Shown in pieces: positions 16,025 through 26,189 of a stretch of 64,000 nt of DNA. The number at the start of each line of letters is the position of its first letter. Positions within the stretch are counted from its first letter, which is position 1. Origin of the DNA: Rhizobiaceae bacterium (GTDB lineage: Bacteria > Pseudomonadota > Alphaproteobacteria > Rhizobiales > Rhizobiaceae). The notes beneath the pieces were generated by a model that was not told the origin of the DNA, searched no databases, and worked only from the letters and a program-made list of their open reading frames with translations. The DNA lies in assembly GCA_017643025.1 (NCBI GenBank), contig JAEPOG010000003.1:558001-622000 (forward strand). Direction: 5' to 3'. Both the position numbers and the translations under genes were made by a program.

Positions 16025-17350
16025 TTGCAGACATCATTCACCGCCGAGCAGCTCGCCGACCCGCACATCGCGGAGGCCGATGGCATATTGCGCAAATGCG
16101 TGCATTGCGGCTTTTGCACCGCGACCTGCCCGACCTATGTGACGCTCGGCAATGAGCTCGACAGTCCGCGCGGCCGCATCTACCTGATCAAGGACATGCT
16201 GGAGAACGGCCGCGATGCGGACGCGGAGGTGGTCACACATATCGACCGCTGCCTGTCGTGCCTGGCCTGCACAACCACCTGTCCGTCGGGCGTCGACTAC
16301 ATGCACCTTGTCGATCACGCGCGGGTCCATATCGAACAGACTTACCGCCGGCCGCTTTTCGACCGCATGATCCGCGCTACCTTGGCGAAGGTGCTGCCTT
16401 ATCCGGCTCGCTTCCGTGCGGCGCTGAAGCTGGCGAAGCTGGGCCGTCCTTTCGTCGGCATGCTCCGCGCGATCGAGCCGCTGAAGCCGGTGGCGTCGAT
16501 GCTGGCGTTGGCGCCGTCGTCCATTCCGGCCCGGTCGCCGAGCAGTCAGCCCTCGGTTCATCCTGCGGTGGGCGAAAAGCACGGCCGGGTCGTGCTGCTC
16601 AACGGCTGTGCGCAGCCCGTGCTGGAGCCCGGCATCAACGAGGCGGCGATCAGATTGCTCACACGCCTCGGCATCGAAGTGGTGGTTGCGAAGGACGAGG
16701 CGTGCTGCGGGGCACTGGTGCATCACATGGGACGCGAACAGGAGTCACTCGCCGCCGCCCGCAACAATGTCGATGTCTGGAACCGCGAGATCGACGGTGG
16801 CGGGCTCGACGCGATCATCATCACCGCGTCTGGCTGCGGCACGACGATCAAGGACTACGGACACATGCTCCGGCTGGACCCGGCCTATGCCGATAAGGCA
16901 GCCCGTGTGTCCGCACTGGCGATGGACGTAACGGAATATCTCGACACGCTCGACCTGCCTGCGCCCGCGAAGGCCGCGGGCCTGACGGTCGCCTACCATT
17001 CGGCTTGCTCGATGCAGCATGGCCAGAAGATCACGCGCCAGCCGAAGGCGCTGCTGGCGAAGGCCGGTTTTCGCGTCACCGAACCGCGCGAGGGGCATCT
17101 GTGCTGCGGCTCGGCCGGGACCTACAACATCATGCAGCCGGAGATTTCAGCACGCTTGCGCGACCGCAAGGTGGCGAACCTCACCGCCACCGGCGCCGAT
17201 CTCGTGGCCACCGGAAATATCGGCTGCATTACGCAGATAGCGGACCGGGCGGGCATGCCGATCGTGCACACGGTCGAACTGCTCGACTGGGCCTGGGGCG
17301 GGCCGAAGCCCGCCGGCCTTCCCGAACCGACGCTCGAGGCAGCTGAATAA
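16025..17350 (+). CDS. glcF: Glycolate oxidase iron-sulfur subunit
   Basis: A 441-residue protein with two [4Fe-4S] ferredoxin motifs ('CVHCGFCTATCP' residues 25-36 and 'CLSCLACTTTCPSG' near 77) and two CCG domains ('KDEACCGALVHHMG' near 225 and 'HLCCGSAGTYNIM' near 358). It passes electrons from GlcD/E to the respiratory chain. It starts at TTG (16025) after AGGGG; the resulting MQTSFTAEQLADP matches the usual GlcF beginning. The last base touches the stop of the convergent transporter gene (0 bases between). Confidence 0.95.
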   Translation: MQTSFTAEQLADPHIAEADGILRKCVHCGFCTATCPTYVTLGNELDSPRGRIYLIKDMLENGRDADAEVVTHIDRCLSCLACTTTCPSGVDYMHLVDHARVHIEQTYRRPLFDRMIRATLAKVLPYPARFRAALKLAKLGRPFVGMLRAIEPLKPVASMLALAPSSIPARSPSSQPSVHPAVGEKHGRVVLLNGCAQPVLEPGINEAAIRLLTRLGIEVVVAKDEACCGALVHHMGREQESLAAARNNVDVWNREIDGGGLDAIIITASGCGTTIKDYGHMLRLDPAYADKAARVSALAMDVTEYLDTLDLPAPAKAAGLTVAYHSACSMQHGQKITRQPKALLAKAGFRVTEPREGHLCCGSAGTYNIMQPEISARLRDRKVANLTATGADLVATGNIGCITQIADRAGMPIVHTVELLDWAWGGPKPAGLPEPTLEAAE

Positions 17351-18214
17351 TCAGCTGGCCAGGCTCCGCCGCCAGAACACAAAGGGCAGGCTCACCACAT
17401 ACATGGTGATGCCGTAGACGCCGGATGGCAGGCTGAAGGGCGGCAGCGCCGCGACCTGCTCCACGATCAGCGAGCCGACCGTGATGCCCAGCGTTGCGTT
17501 CTGAATGCCGGTCTCGATCGCGATGGCCGTCGCCTGCCTGCCGTCGAGCGCGAACATGCGGGCAAGCCCCAGTCCGATGGCCAGAAGCACGATATTGAGC
17601 ACGACGACCGCCGGGCCGAGCACCGCGAGGTTGTCGACGAACAGTGTCCAGTTGGCGGCCAGCGCACCGACAACCACGATGACGAACAGCCCGACCGAAA
17701 GCTGCTCCACGGGCCGTTCGATCACGCCGGTCAGCCCAGGCGCGAAATGGCGCAGAAGCATGCCGAGAACGACCGGCACTGCCGTGATCAGAAACATGGC
17801 GACGGCAAGCGACGTAACGTTCACCGGCGGTGCGTCGACGCCCATGAAATGTTCGGCGAAATAGGCCACCAGGAACGGCACGGTTATTACCGCGACAAGG
17901 CTGATGATGCCGGTGAGCGAGATCGACAGGGCAAGGTCGCCACGCGCGAACTTGGTCAGGATGTTCGACGTGACGCCGCCGGGGCAGAAGGACAGGATCA
18001 TCAGTCCGACCGCCAGCTCCGCCGGCAATTGGAAGAGGATGACGATGAGGTAGGCGACGATCGGCAGGATGACGGTCTGCGCCAGCGCGCCGATGCCGAA
18101 CGCCTTGGGCGCGGCGAAGACGCGCTTGAAATCGTCCAGCGTCAGGCCAAGCCCCAGCGAAAACATGATGATGGCAAGCGCCAGCGGCAGGAATACCGTG
18201 ATCAGAACGTCCAT
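17351..18214 (-). CDS. Bile acid:sodium symporter (BASS) family transporter
   Basis: A 287-residue membrane protein with about nine to ten helices. It carries the BASS signatures 'SFCPGGVTSNILTKFARGD' near residue 76 and 'AIAIETGIQNATLGITV' near 230; the crossing unwound helices contain these Pro/Asn and Glu residues, which bind Na+. Bacterial members carry bile acids, pantoate, pyruvate or other organic acids; none is indicated here. Its position beside lactate and glycolate oxidation genes suggests a 2-hydroxyacid or 2-oxoacid, which is only inference. Confidence 0.88.
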   Translation of the reverse strand: MDVLITVFLPLALAIIMFSLGLGLTLDDFKRVFAAPKAFGIGALAQTVILPIVAYLIVILFQLPAELAVGLMILSFCPGGVTSNILTKFARGDLALSISLTGIISLVAVITVPFLVAYFAEHFMGVDAPPVNVTSLAVAMFLITAVPVVLGMLLRHFAPGLTGVIERPVEQLSVGLFVIVVVGALAANWTLFVDNLAVLGPAVVVLNIVLLAIGLGLARMFALDGRQATAIAIETGIQNATLGITVGSLIVEQVAALPPFSLPSGVYGITMYVVSLPFVFWRRSLAS

Positions 18215-18314
18215 GAGCCCCTCCCGAGCCGGGCGGCGGGCCGCCCGATGGCGCTACGATAGTCCGCGTCGGCGCGAAGGAAAGCTGCCGATCCAGCCGT
18301 CCACAGTTGCATAA

Positions 18315-18354
18315 GGAAAAGGCGGCTCCGGCCATGGGCCGTGCCGCCTTTTCC
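18315..18354 (-). terminator. Terminator of the L,D-transpeptidase gene
   Basis: A perfect 12-bp stem GGAAAAGGCGGC/GCCGCCTTTTCC with an inner GGCC/GGCC helix in the loop. On the minus strand it is followed by TTAT. It lies 50 bases past the stop at 18404. Confidence 0.8.
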
Positions 18355-18403
18355 TGACGGTCCGGCCTTCCCCTGTCGGCCGATCCGTCCCCCGCAGCTG
18401 AAT

Positions 18404-19192
18404 TCAGATCACGACAACCTTGGTGCCGACGCCGACGCGTTCGTAGAGATCCGTCACGTCCTCGTTGCGCATGCGGATGCAACCCGAGGATACGTTGCCG
18501 CCGATCGTCCAGGGCGCATTGGTGCCGTGAATGCGGTAGAGTGTGGAGCCGAGATAGAGCGCGCGGGCGCCCAGCGGATTACCGGGTCCGCCCGGCATGA
18601 ACGCCGGCAGGATGCGACCCTTCCGTTTCTCGCGCTCGATCATCTCCGCCGGCGGGCGCCAGTCCGGCCATTCCCGCTTCTGGGAGATGGTCTCGGTGCC
18701 GTGCCACAGGAAACCTTCCTTGCCGACGCCAACGCCGTAACGGCGCGCCTGGCCGCCCTCCTGAACGAGGTAGAGGAACTTGGAGGCGGTCTCGATGACG
18801 ATGGTGCCGGGCTTGTGCGGCCCCGAATAGTTGACGGTCTGCGGCAGGAACATCGGGTCCATCTGCGGGCCGGCGCTTCGCGCCTGCGCCGGGGCGGCCG
18901 CCGCCATCTGGACCATGGGTTCCGCCTGCCGCGCGGTCTCCCGCGGCGCGGCGCGCGTAGTTTCGCGCCTCTCCCGCCGAATGACCTGCCGCGGTGCCGG
19001 TGTGACGCGAACACCGCGCAGTCCGCTCACCCGGGCGCCCTGCGGCGCGCGCTGGAGCTGTAGCACCCATGGGGCGCTGAGATCGGGGCTGACGACCAGC
19101 GGCGGACGCTCGCGATAGCGATCGTTGGCCTGGGCGCCTGAAATGCCGGCAGCCAGAAGGGCGGCGGCAAGGAGCGGCAGAAATCGTTTCAT
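18404..19192 (-). CDS. L,D-transpeptidase (YkuD domain), exported
   Basis: A 262-residue protein. Residues 1-22 form a Sec signal peptide ending 'ISGAQA'. A Pro/Arg/Ala-rich linker covers about 40-105. The YkuD catalytic domain follows with 'GTIVIETASKFLYLV', the 'YRIHGTN' His and 'SSGCIRMRNED' with the nucleophile Cys at about residue 237. It forms 3-3 peptidoglycan cross-links or anchors proteins to the wall in the periplasm. The frame is open upstream to 19711, but the ATG at 19192 is the one that yields the signal peptide. Confidence 0.93.
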   Translation of the reverse strand: MKRFLPLLAAALLAAGISGAQANDRYRERPPLVVSPDLSAPWVLQLQRAPQGARVSGLRGVRVTPAPRQVIRRERRETTRAAPRETARQAEPMVQMAAAAPAQARSAGPQMDPMFLPQTVNYSGPHKPGTIVIETASKFLYLVQEGGQARRYGVGVGKEGFLWHGTETISQKREWPDWRPPAEMIEREKRKGRILPAFMPGGPGNPLGARALYLGSTLYRIHGTNAPWTIGGNVSSGCIRMRNEDVTDLYERVGVGTKVVVI

Positions 19193-19405
19193 GGACGCAC
19201 TCGTTTCACGCATTACACATCGATACGCGGGCGCTGCCTTCGGCTTCGCCCTCAAAACCAGTGCGATTGTCGGTAACCGCCACCACCGAAACGTGAATCG
19301 GATTGCGTAAAATGCGCGATTTTCCGGAAAGCTTTTGGTGTGGTTACCGCTGCGTTGAAATGTCTGGTGAATCGCAGGTAAACCGGATTGCGAGGGGAGC
19401 ATGCA

Positions 19406-20044
19406 ATGGGCGTGGCACACAACGGGCTGATCGAAGGACCGGATGGCGCCGCACGCTGCGCCTGGCACGGCAATCAGCCCGACTATCTGCACTACCACGA
19501 TCACGAATGGGGCCGCCCGGTCGTGGACGACCACCGCCTGTTCGAGAAGATCTGCCTTGAAGGGTTCCAGTCGGGACTGTCCTGGATCACCATCCTGCGC
19601 AAGCGCGAGAATTTCCGGCAGGCGTTTCACGGTTTCGATTTCGAGAAACTGGCCGCATTCGGCGAGTGGCATGTCGACATGCACCTCACCAACGCCGGCA
19701 TCATCCGCCACCGCGGCAAGATCGCGTCAGTGTTCAATAACGCCCGACGGGCCGTCGAAATGTGCGAGCAGCACGGCTCGCTCGCCCGCTGGTTCTGGTC
19801 GTTCGAGCCGGGCAGCGACGAACGTCCTGCGGTGGTCGATCGCGCTTATGTGGCAGCCAATCCCACGACCGACGCGTCGAAGCGGATTTCCTCCCGGCTC
19901 AAGGAAATGGGTTGGACGTTCGTCGGCCCGACGACGGTCTACGCCTTCATGCAGGCGATGGGGCTGGTCAACGACCACCTTGAGGGCTGCGTGTGCCGGG
20001 AACTCGTGGAACTCGAGCGCAGCCAGTTCAAACGGCCGGCCTGA
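19406..20044 (+). CDS. tag: DNA-3-methyladenine glycosylase I
   Basis: A 212-residue base-excision repair enzyme removing 3-methyladenine. TagI signatures are present: 'RCAWHGN', 'YHDHEWGRPV' (residues 31-40), 'FEKICLEGFQSGLSWITIL', and the C-terminal 'GLVNDHLEGCVCR'. The zinc ligands expected in TagI, one Cys and one His at the N-terminus and His and Cys near the C-terminus, are all there. The start has GAGGGGAG 6-7 bases upstream. Confidence 0.95.
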   Translation: MGVAHNGLIEGPDGAARCAWHGNQPDYLHYHDHEWGRPVVDDHRLFEKICLEGFQSGLSWITILRKRENFRQAFHGFDFEKLAAFGEWHVDMHLTNAGIIRHRGKIASVFNNARRAVEMCEQHGSLARWFWSFEPGSDERPAVVDRAYVAANPTTDASKRISSRLKEMGWTFVGPTTVYAFMQAMGLVNDHLEGCVCRELVELERSQFKRPA

Positions 20045-20100
20045 TCAGTTCGAAGCCGCTCCACCTCCGGCCTGAGACTCGGCCACAACCGGCGCCGCCG

Positions 20101-20165
20101 CTTGACAGCGAAATGGCGAGCCCCTATCTCACCGCGCGTTAGCACTCGCCATTAGTGAGTGCCAA
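20101..20165 (+). promoter_or_regulatory. groESL promoter with CIRCE operator
   Basis: CIRCE: TTAGCACTC (20139-20147), 9 bases, GAGTGCCAA (20157-20165), one mismatch from the perfect palindrome. It is the site of the HrcA repressor. Just upstream, CTTGACA (20101-20107) and CCTATCT (20123-20129) are spaced as in alphaproteobacterial sigma-32 promoters (CTTG, then CYTATNT), and TTGACA would also serve the housekeeping sigma factor. Dual HrcA and heat-shock sigma control is therefore likely. Confidence 0.9.
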
Positions 20166-20223
20166 CACATCCGGTACGACCGGAAAGACGGTATCTCTTA
20201 TTCCGCTTCGAGGATCAATCACA

Positions 20224-20520
20224 ATGGCAAAGACGAAGTTCCGCCCGCTTCACGACCGCGTCGTCGTACGCAGGGTCGAGTCCGAAGAAAAGACGTCCGG
20301 CGGCATCATCATCCCCGACACCGCGAAGGAAAAGCCCTCCGAGGGCGAGATCATCGCGGTTGGATCGGGCGCCCGCGACGAGAGCGGCAAGCTTGTTCCG
20401 CTCGACGTCAAGGCCGGCGACCGCATTCTGTTCGGCAAGTGGTCGGGCACCGAGGTCAAGCTCAATGGTGAGGATCTCCTGATCATGAAGGAATCCGACA
20501 TCATGGGCGTTATCGGCTGA
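20224..20520 (+). CDS. groES: Co-chaperonin GroES
   Basis: A 98-residue protein with the whole GroES pattern: '[13 protein letters not shown]', the mobile loop '[18 protein letters not shown]' near residues 17-34, and '[26 protein letters not shown]'. It caps the GroEL ring. An upstream in-frame GTG/ATG extension overlaps the CIRCE operator and is rejected; the ATG at 20224 is the family start. groEL follows after 61 bases. Confidence 0.98.
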   Translation: MAKTKFRPLHDRVVVRRVESEEKTSGGIIIPDTAKEKPSEGEIIAVGSGARDESGKLVPLDVKAGDRILFGKWSGTEVKLNGEDLLIMKESDIMGVIG

Positions 20521-20554
20521 CCGCCAACCACCCGTTCGACAACTGAGTATGTAA

Positions 20555-22225
<1,671 letters not shown>

Positions 22226-22250
22226 GTCCAGCCGACCAGAAGCTATCGAG

Positions 22251-22275
22251 AGGGCGGTCTTCGGACCGCCCTTTT
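22251..22275 (+). terminator. Rho-independent terminator of groESL
   Basis: AGGGCGGTC, TTCG loop, GACCGCCCT, then TTT; 25 bases after the groEL stop. Confidence 0.95.
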
Positions 22276-22318
22276 CGTTTGCGTGTCAGATGCTTCGGTG
22301 ACGAGCCGTGAACAGCCC

Positions 22319-23617
22319 CTACCGCCGTTCCGGTATCAGCCCGCGCGGCGAGAAGCGCAGCACCAGAAGCAGGATCAGCCCCATCAGAAACAGGCGGGCA
22401 TGCGGCGCGGCGTCGAGCAGATGCGCGCGCACCGCGCTGCCCTGATCGAGGCCGGCGGTAACCAGGTTCATCAGCACGATGCCTGCCGGTTCGGCCTCGA
22501 CCCAGACGAACCAGATCAGGAAGCCGCCGAGCACCGCGCCCCAGTTGTTGCCCGAGCCGCCGACGATCACCATGACCCAGATCAGGAAGGTGAAGCGCAG
22601 CGGATTGTACTGGCCGGGCGTGAACTGGCCATCGAGCGTGGTCAGCATCGCGCCGGCAACGCCGACGACCGCCGAGCCGAGGATGAAGGTCTGCAGATGC
22701 CGCGCCGTCACGTCCTTTCCCATCGCCTCGGCGGCGTCGCGGTTGTCGCGGATGGCGCGCATCATGCGGCCCCACGGCGCATTGAGCGCGCGCTCCGCCA
22801 GCCACATCAGGATGACGAGCACGATTGCGAACAGGATCGCGTAGCACAGCTTCACATAGATGCTGGAGAAGGTGATCGGGTTGGCTCCAAGGCGCGCCGC
22901 AAGATCGAGAAACCATTCGGTCTGCTGCAACTGGATCTCGATGGGGACCGGCCTCGGCAGGCCCGAGACGTTTTTCACGCCGCGTGTCAGCCAGTCCTCA
23001 TTCTTCAGCATCGCGATGATGATTTCCGAGATGCCGAGCGTGGCGATGGCGAGATAGTCGGCCCGCAAGCCGAGCGCCACTTTGCCGACCAGCCACGCCG
23101 CGGCAGCGGCGAATGCACCGCCGACGATCCATGACAGGATGATCGGCAGGCCAAGCCCGCCGAGATAGCCGGTGCGTGCCGGGTCGAAGCTTTCGATCGC
23201 TTGCACCGCGGGGTCGAAGACGGCGCGGATGACGAAATAGCCGACGACGGCCACAGCCAGCGCCGCCGGATTGCGCCATCGTCCGGAGACATGCCGCCGC
23301 ACAAGGACTACCGCCCCCACCGTGCCGAGCAATGCCAATAGCGACAGGCCGATGCCGGCGCCGCCCGCCGCCCAGGCTCCGCCGACGGGCGGCTGCGCGA
23401 CCAGCACACCGGCCAGCCCGCCAAGCGCGGCGAAACCCATAATGCCGACATTGAACAGGCCGGCGTAACCCCACTGGATGTTCACGCCGAGCGCCATGAT
23501 GGCGGAGATCAGGCACAGATTGATGATGGTGAGCGCGAGGTTCCAGCTCTGCGCGAAGCCGACCAGCGCGATCAGCGCCGCCATGCAGAGATAGAGGATG
23601 AGGCCCGAGCGCGTCAT
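22319..23617 (-). CDS. livM: Branched-chain amino acid ABC transporter permease LivM
   Basis: A 432-residue membrane protein, last gene of a five-gene ABC operon. It has about ten helices, with the LivM signatures 'NIQWGYAGLFNVGIMGF' near residue 46 and 'GRMMRAIRDNRDAAEAMGKDV' near 278 (the loop contacting the ATPases). A hydrophobic insert of some 60 residues (about 85-150) makes it longer than the usual 320-360. Its ATG shares one base with the livH stop (TAATG). Confidence 0.93.
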   Translation of the reverse strand: MTRSGLILYLCMAALIALVGFAQSWNLALTIINLCLISAIMALGVNIQWGYAGLFNVGIMGFAALGGLAGVLVAQPPVGGAWAAGGAGIGLSLLALLGTVGAVVLVRRHVSGRWRNPAALAVAVVGYFVIRAVFDPAVQAIESFDPARTGYLGGLGLPIILSWIVGGAFAAAAAWLVGKVALGLRADYLAIATLGISEIIIAMLKNEDWLTRGVKNVSGLPRPVPIEIQLQQTEWFLDLAARLGANPITFSSIYVKLCYAILFAIVLVILMWLAERALNAPWGRMMRAIRDNRDAAEAMGKDVTARHLQTFILGSAVVGVAGAMLTTLDGQFTPGQYNPLRFTFLIWVMVIVGGSGNNWGAVLGGFLIWFVWVEAEPAGIVLMNLVTAGLDQGSAVRAHLLDAAPHARLFLMGLILLLVLRFSPRGLIPERR

Positions 23618-24627
23618 TACAGCAGCCTCCCGCGGAAGATGCCGGTCGGCCGGATCAGCAGCACGATCACCAGGATGACGAAGGAGACGGCGAATTTGTA
23701 CTCCGTCGACAGCAGCTGCACGAGGCCGCTGGGCTCGAAGCTCAGATATTCGAGAACCCGCTTGTAGGCGTAGGTGACCGTCACTTCCGAGAAGGCGACG
23801 ACGAAGCCGCCGGCGATAGCGCCTATGGGCTGGCCGATGCCGCCGACGATGGCCGCCGCGAATATCGGCAGCAGCAATTGGAAGTAGGTGAAGGGCTTGA
23901 AGCTCTTGTCGAGCCCGTAAAGCACGCCGGCGATCGTTGCCAGGCTGGCGGCGATGATCCAGGTGACGGCCACCACCCGCTCCGGGCTGATGCCTGATAG
24001 CAGGGCAAGGTCCTCATTGTCCGAATAGGCGCGCATCGCCTTGCCGGTGCGGGTTCGCTGCAGGAACCAGAACAGCCAGGCGACTACGGCGATTGCGACT
24101 ATGACGGTGATGAGAACAGGCAGTCGGATGGTCAGGCCTTCCTCAAGCCCAGTCATCTCCTTGAACTCGCGCGCGCTGATGATGAAGCGCGCGCCATCGG
24201 CGAAGCGCTGGTCGTCGGGTCCGATGACGAAACGAACGATGCCGTTGAGCATGAACATGACGCCGATGGACGCCATGACGAGCACGATGCCGGCCGAGCG
24301 TTGGCGGCGGTAGAAGCTGAACACCGTCCTGTCGAAGAAGAGCGTGATCAGGATCGCCGCCACGATACCCACCGGCAGAGCGAGCAGGGCGGTCGGCAAT
24401 GGGTCGATGCTAACGCCCAGCGACTGCAGCCACCATGTGACGAGGATTGTCACCATCGTGCCGAAGGCCATCAGGTCGCCATGGGCGAAATTGGCGAAGC
24501 GCAATATGCCGAACACGAGCGTAACGCCCAGCGCGCCCAGCGCCAGCTGCGAGCCGTAGGCGAGGCCCGGCACAAGCACGAAGTTTGAGAACAGGACGAG
24601 GGCGTTGACGAGGTCGATCATGCTCAC
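23617..24627 (-). CDS. livH: Branched-chain amino acid ABC transporter permease LivH
   Basis: A 336-residue permease with eight or more helices. It has 'GSQLALGALGVTLVFGILRFANFAHGDLMAFG' near residues 25-55 (characteristic of LivH), the cytoplasmic coupling loop 'TRTGKAMRAYSDNEDLALLSGI' near 195 and 'GGIGQPIGAIAGG' near 263. It starts at GTG 24627, overlapping the livF stop as GTGA; an ATG two codons later is the alternative. Confidence 0.94.
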   Translation of the reverse strand: MSMIDLVNALVLFSNFVLVPGLAYGSQLALGALGVTLVFGILRFANFAHGDLMAFGTMVTILVTWWLQSLGVSIDPLPTALLALPVGIVAAILITLFFDRTVFSFYRRQRSAGIVLVMASIGVMFMLNGIVRFVIGPDDQRFADGARFIISAREFKEMTGLEEGLTIRLPVLITVIVAIAVVAWLFWFLQRTRTGKAMRAYSDNEDLALLSGISPERVVAVTWIIAASLATIAGVLYGLDKSFKPFTYFQLLLPIFAAAIVGGIGQPIGAIAGGFVVAFSEVTVTYAYKRVLEYLSFEPSGLVQLLSTEYKFAVSFVILVIVLLIRPTGIFRGRLL

Positions 24628-25328
24628 CCGCCCAGAAACGAAGCGCGGACTTCCGGGTTGGCGAGCAGCGCCTCCCCGGTGTCGGTGTAGCGATTGGCGC
24701 CCTGGACGAGCACATAGCCGCGGTCTGCGATGGCGAGCGCCTGGCGGGCGTTTTGCTCCACCATCAGGATTGCGATGCCCGTCGCTGCAACTTCGAGGAT
24801 GCGGTCGAACAGCTCATCCATGACGATGGGCGACACACCGGCGGTCGGCTCGTCGAGCATAAGCACGCCGGGATTGGTCATCAGCGCGCGGCCGACCGCT
24901 ACTTGCTGGCGCTGGCCGCCCGAGAGTTCGCCGGCCGGCTGCCGGCGCTTCTCTTTCAGCGCCGGAAACAAATGATAGACCTGCTCCATCGTGCCGCTGA
25001 AATCGTCGTCGCGGATGAAGGCCCCCATTTCGAGGTTCTCCTCCACCGTCATCGTGGTGAAGACATTGCCGTTCTGCGGCACGAAACCCATGCCGGCCTT
25101 CACCCGGTCCTGCGGCGACAGCCGGGTGATGTCGTCACCGTCGAGCGTGATCGCGCCTTCGCGCAGCGCTAGCATGCCGAAGATCGCCTTCATGGCTGTC
25201 GACTTGCCGGCGCCGTTGGGCCCGACGATGACGACGATCTCGCCGCGGTCCACCGCGATATCGCAGCCGTTGAGGATGTCGGCGCCGCCATAGCCGCCGG
25301 TCATGCCGGTTCCGGCGAGATAGGTCAT
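24624..25328 (-). CDS. livF: Branched-chain amino acid ABC transporter ATP-binding protein LivF
   Basis: A 234-residue ATPase. Walker A is 'VGPNGAGKST' near residue 38, the Q-loop 'VPQNGNVFTTMTVEENL' near 88, the signature 'LSGGQRQQVAVGRAL' near 136, Walker B 'VLMLDEPTAGVSP' near 157 and the H-loop 'LMVEQN'. It pairs with LivG as the motor of the importer. It overlaps livG by 4 bases (ATGA). Confidence 0.95.
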   Translation of the reverse strand: MTYLAGTGMTGGYGGADILNGCDIAVDRGEIVVIVGPNGAGKSTAMKAIFGMLALREGAITLDGDDITRLSPQDRVKAGMGFVPQNGNVFTTMTVEENLEMGAFIRDDDFSGTMEQVYHLFPALKEKRRQPAGELSGGQRQQVAVGRALMTNPGVLMLDEPTAGVSPIVMDELFDRILEVAATGIAILMVEQNARQALAIADRGYVLVQGANRYTDTGEALLANPEVRASFLGG

Positions 25329-26122
25329 GGCCGCGCCTCCGCCTGCTGCTTGCGTGGGCGGTTTTTCAGGCCGGTACCGAGATAGGCCTCGATCACCTGT
25401 TCGTTGGTCTTCACCTCGGAGGCAGTGCCCTCGAACAGCACGTGGCCCTCGGCCATGACGATGACCGGGTCGCAGAGCGAGGCGATGAAATCCATGTCGT
25501 GCTCGATGACGCAGAAGGTGTAGCCGCGCTCCCTGTTGAGCCTGAGGATCGCGTCGGCGATGGTCTTCAGCAACGTGCGGTTCACGCCGGCGCCGACCTC
25601 GTCGAGAAAGACGATCTTGGCGTCCACCATCATCGTGCGCCCGAGTTCGAGCAGCTTCTTCTGGCCGCCCGACAGATTGCCGGCGCGCTCCTCGGCCAGA
25701 TGGCCGAGATTGAGGAAGTCGATAACCTCGTCGGCGCGCTGCCTGATCTCGGCTTCGCGCTCACGCACCTTGCCCGCCCGCAGCCACACGTCGATCAGCG
25801 ACTCGCCCGGCTGTTCGGCCGGCACCATCATCAGGTTCTCGCGCACCGTCAGCGTGGAAAACTCGTGTGCGATCTGGAAGGTGCGCAGGAGACCCTTGGC
25901 GAAAAGCTCGTGCGGCGGCAGGCCGGTAATGTCCTCGCCGTCGAGCCAGACCTTGCCGGAAGTCGGCGCGTAGTGCCCGGCGATGACGTTGAAGAGCGTG
26001 GTTTTGCCGGCTCCGTTCGGTCCGATCAGGCCGGTGATGGAACCCTTGGCGACTTCGATGCTTGCCCCGTCGACGGCTCTGATGCCGCCGAAATGCATGT
26101 GGAGGTCTTCCACGCGGATCAT
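25325..26122 (-). CDS. livG: Branched-chain amino acid ABC transporter ATP-binding protein LivG
   Basis: A 265-residue ATPase. Walker A is 'IGPNGAGKTTLFNVI' near residue 34, then 'FQIAHEFSTLTVRENLM' near 87, the signature 'LSGGQKKLLELGR' near 150, Walker B 'IVFLDEVGAGVN' near 168 and the H-loop 'FCVIEHDMDF'. Its C-terminal 'NEQVIEAYLGTG' is the typical LivG tail. It is separated from the upstream binding-protein gene by 67 bases that hold a strong hairpin. Confidence 0.95.
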   Translation of the reverse strand: MIRVEDLHMHFGGIRAVDGASIEVAKGSITGLIGPNGAGKTTLFNVIAGHYAPTSGKVWLDGEDITGLPPHELFAKGLLRTFQIAHEFSTLTVRENLMMVPAEQPGESLIDVWLRAGKVREREAEIRQRADEVIDFLNLGHLAEERAGNLSGGQKKLLELGRTMMVDAKIVFLDEVGAGVNRTLLKTIADAILRLNRERGYTFCVIEHDMDFIASLCDPVIVMAEGHVLFEGTASEVKTNEQVIEAYLGTGLKNRPRKQQAEARP

Positions 26123-26142
26123 GCATTTCCCCGATTATGCGA

Positions 26143-26169
26143 ACAGCCCGGCCACGAAGGCCGGGCTGT
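26143..26169 (-). promoter_or_regulatory. Intercistronic hairpin after the substrate-binding protein gene
   Basis: A perfect 11-bp stem ACAGCCCGGCC/GGCCGGGCTGT with a 5-base loop. No T-tract follows on the minus strand, so it is more likely an mRNA-stabilising or partial-termination element. Such stems often keep the binding-protein message in excess over the membrane and ATPase messages. Confidence 0.6.
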
Positions 26170-26189
26170 GATTTGTCGTGTCGCGCCGC

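Noticed and set aside
19271..19350. Imperfect inverted repeat CGGTAACC...GGTTACCG between the L,D-transpeptidase gene and tag
   Set aside because: Arms are broken and 55 bases or more apart. It may be chance in a divergent promoter region.
20155..20223. Longer GroES start
   Set aside because: It would place codons in the CIRCE operator and add residues absent from the family.
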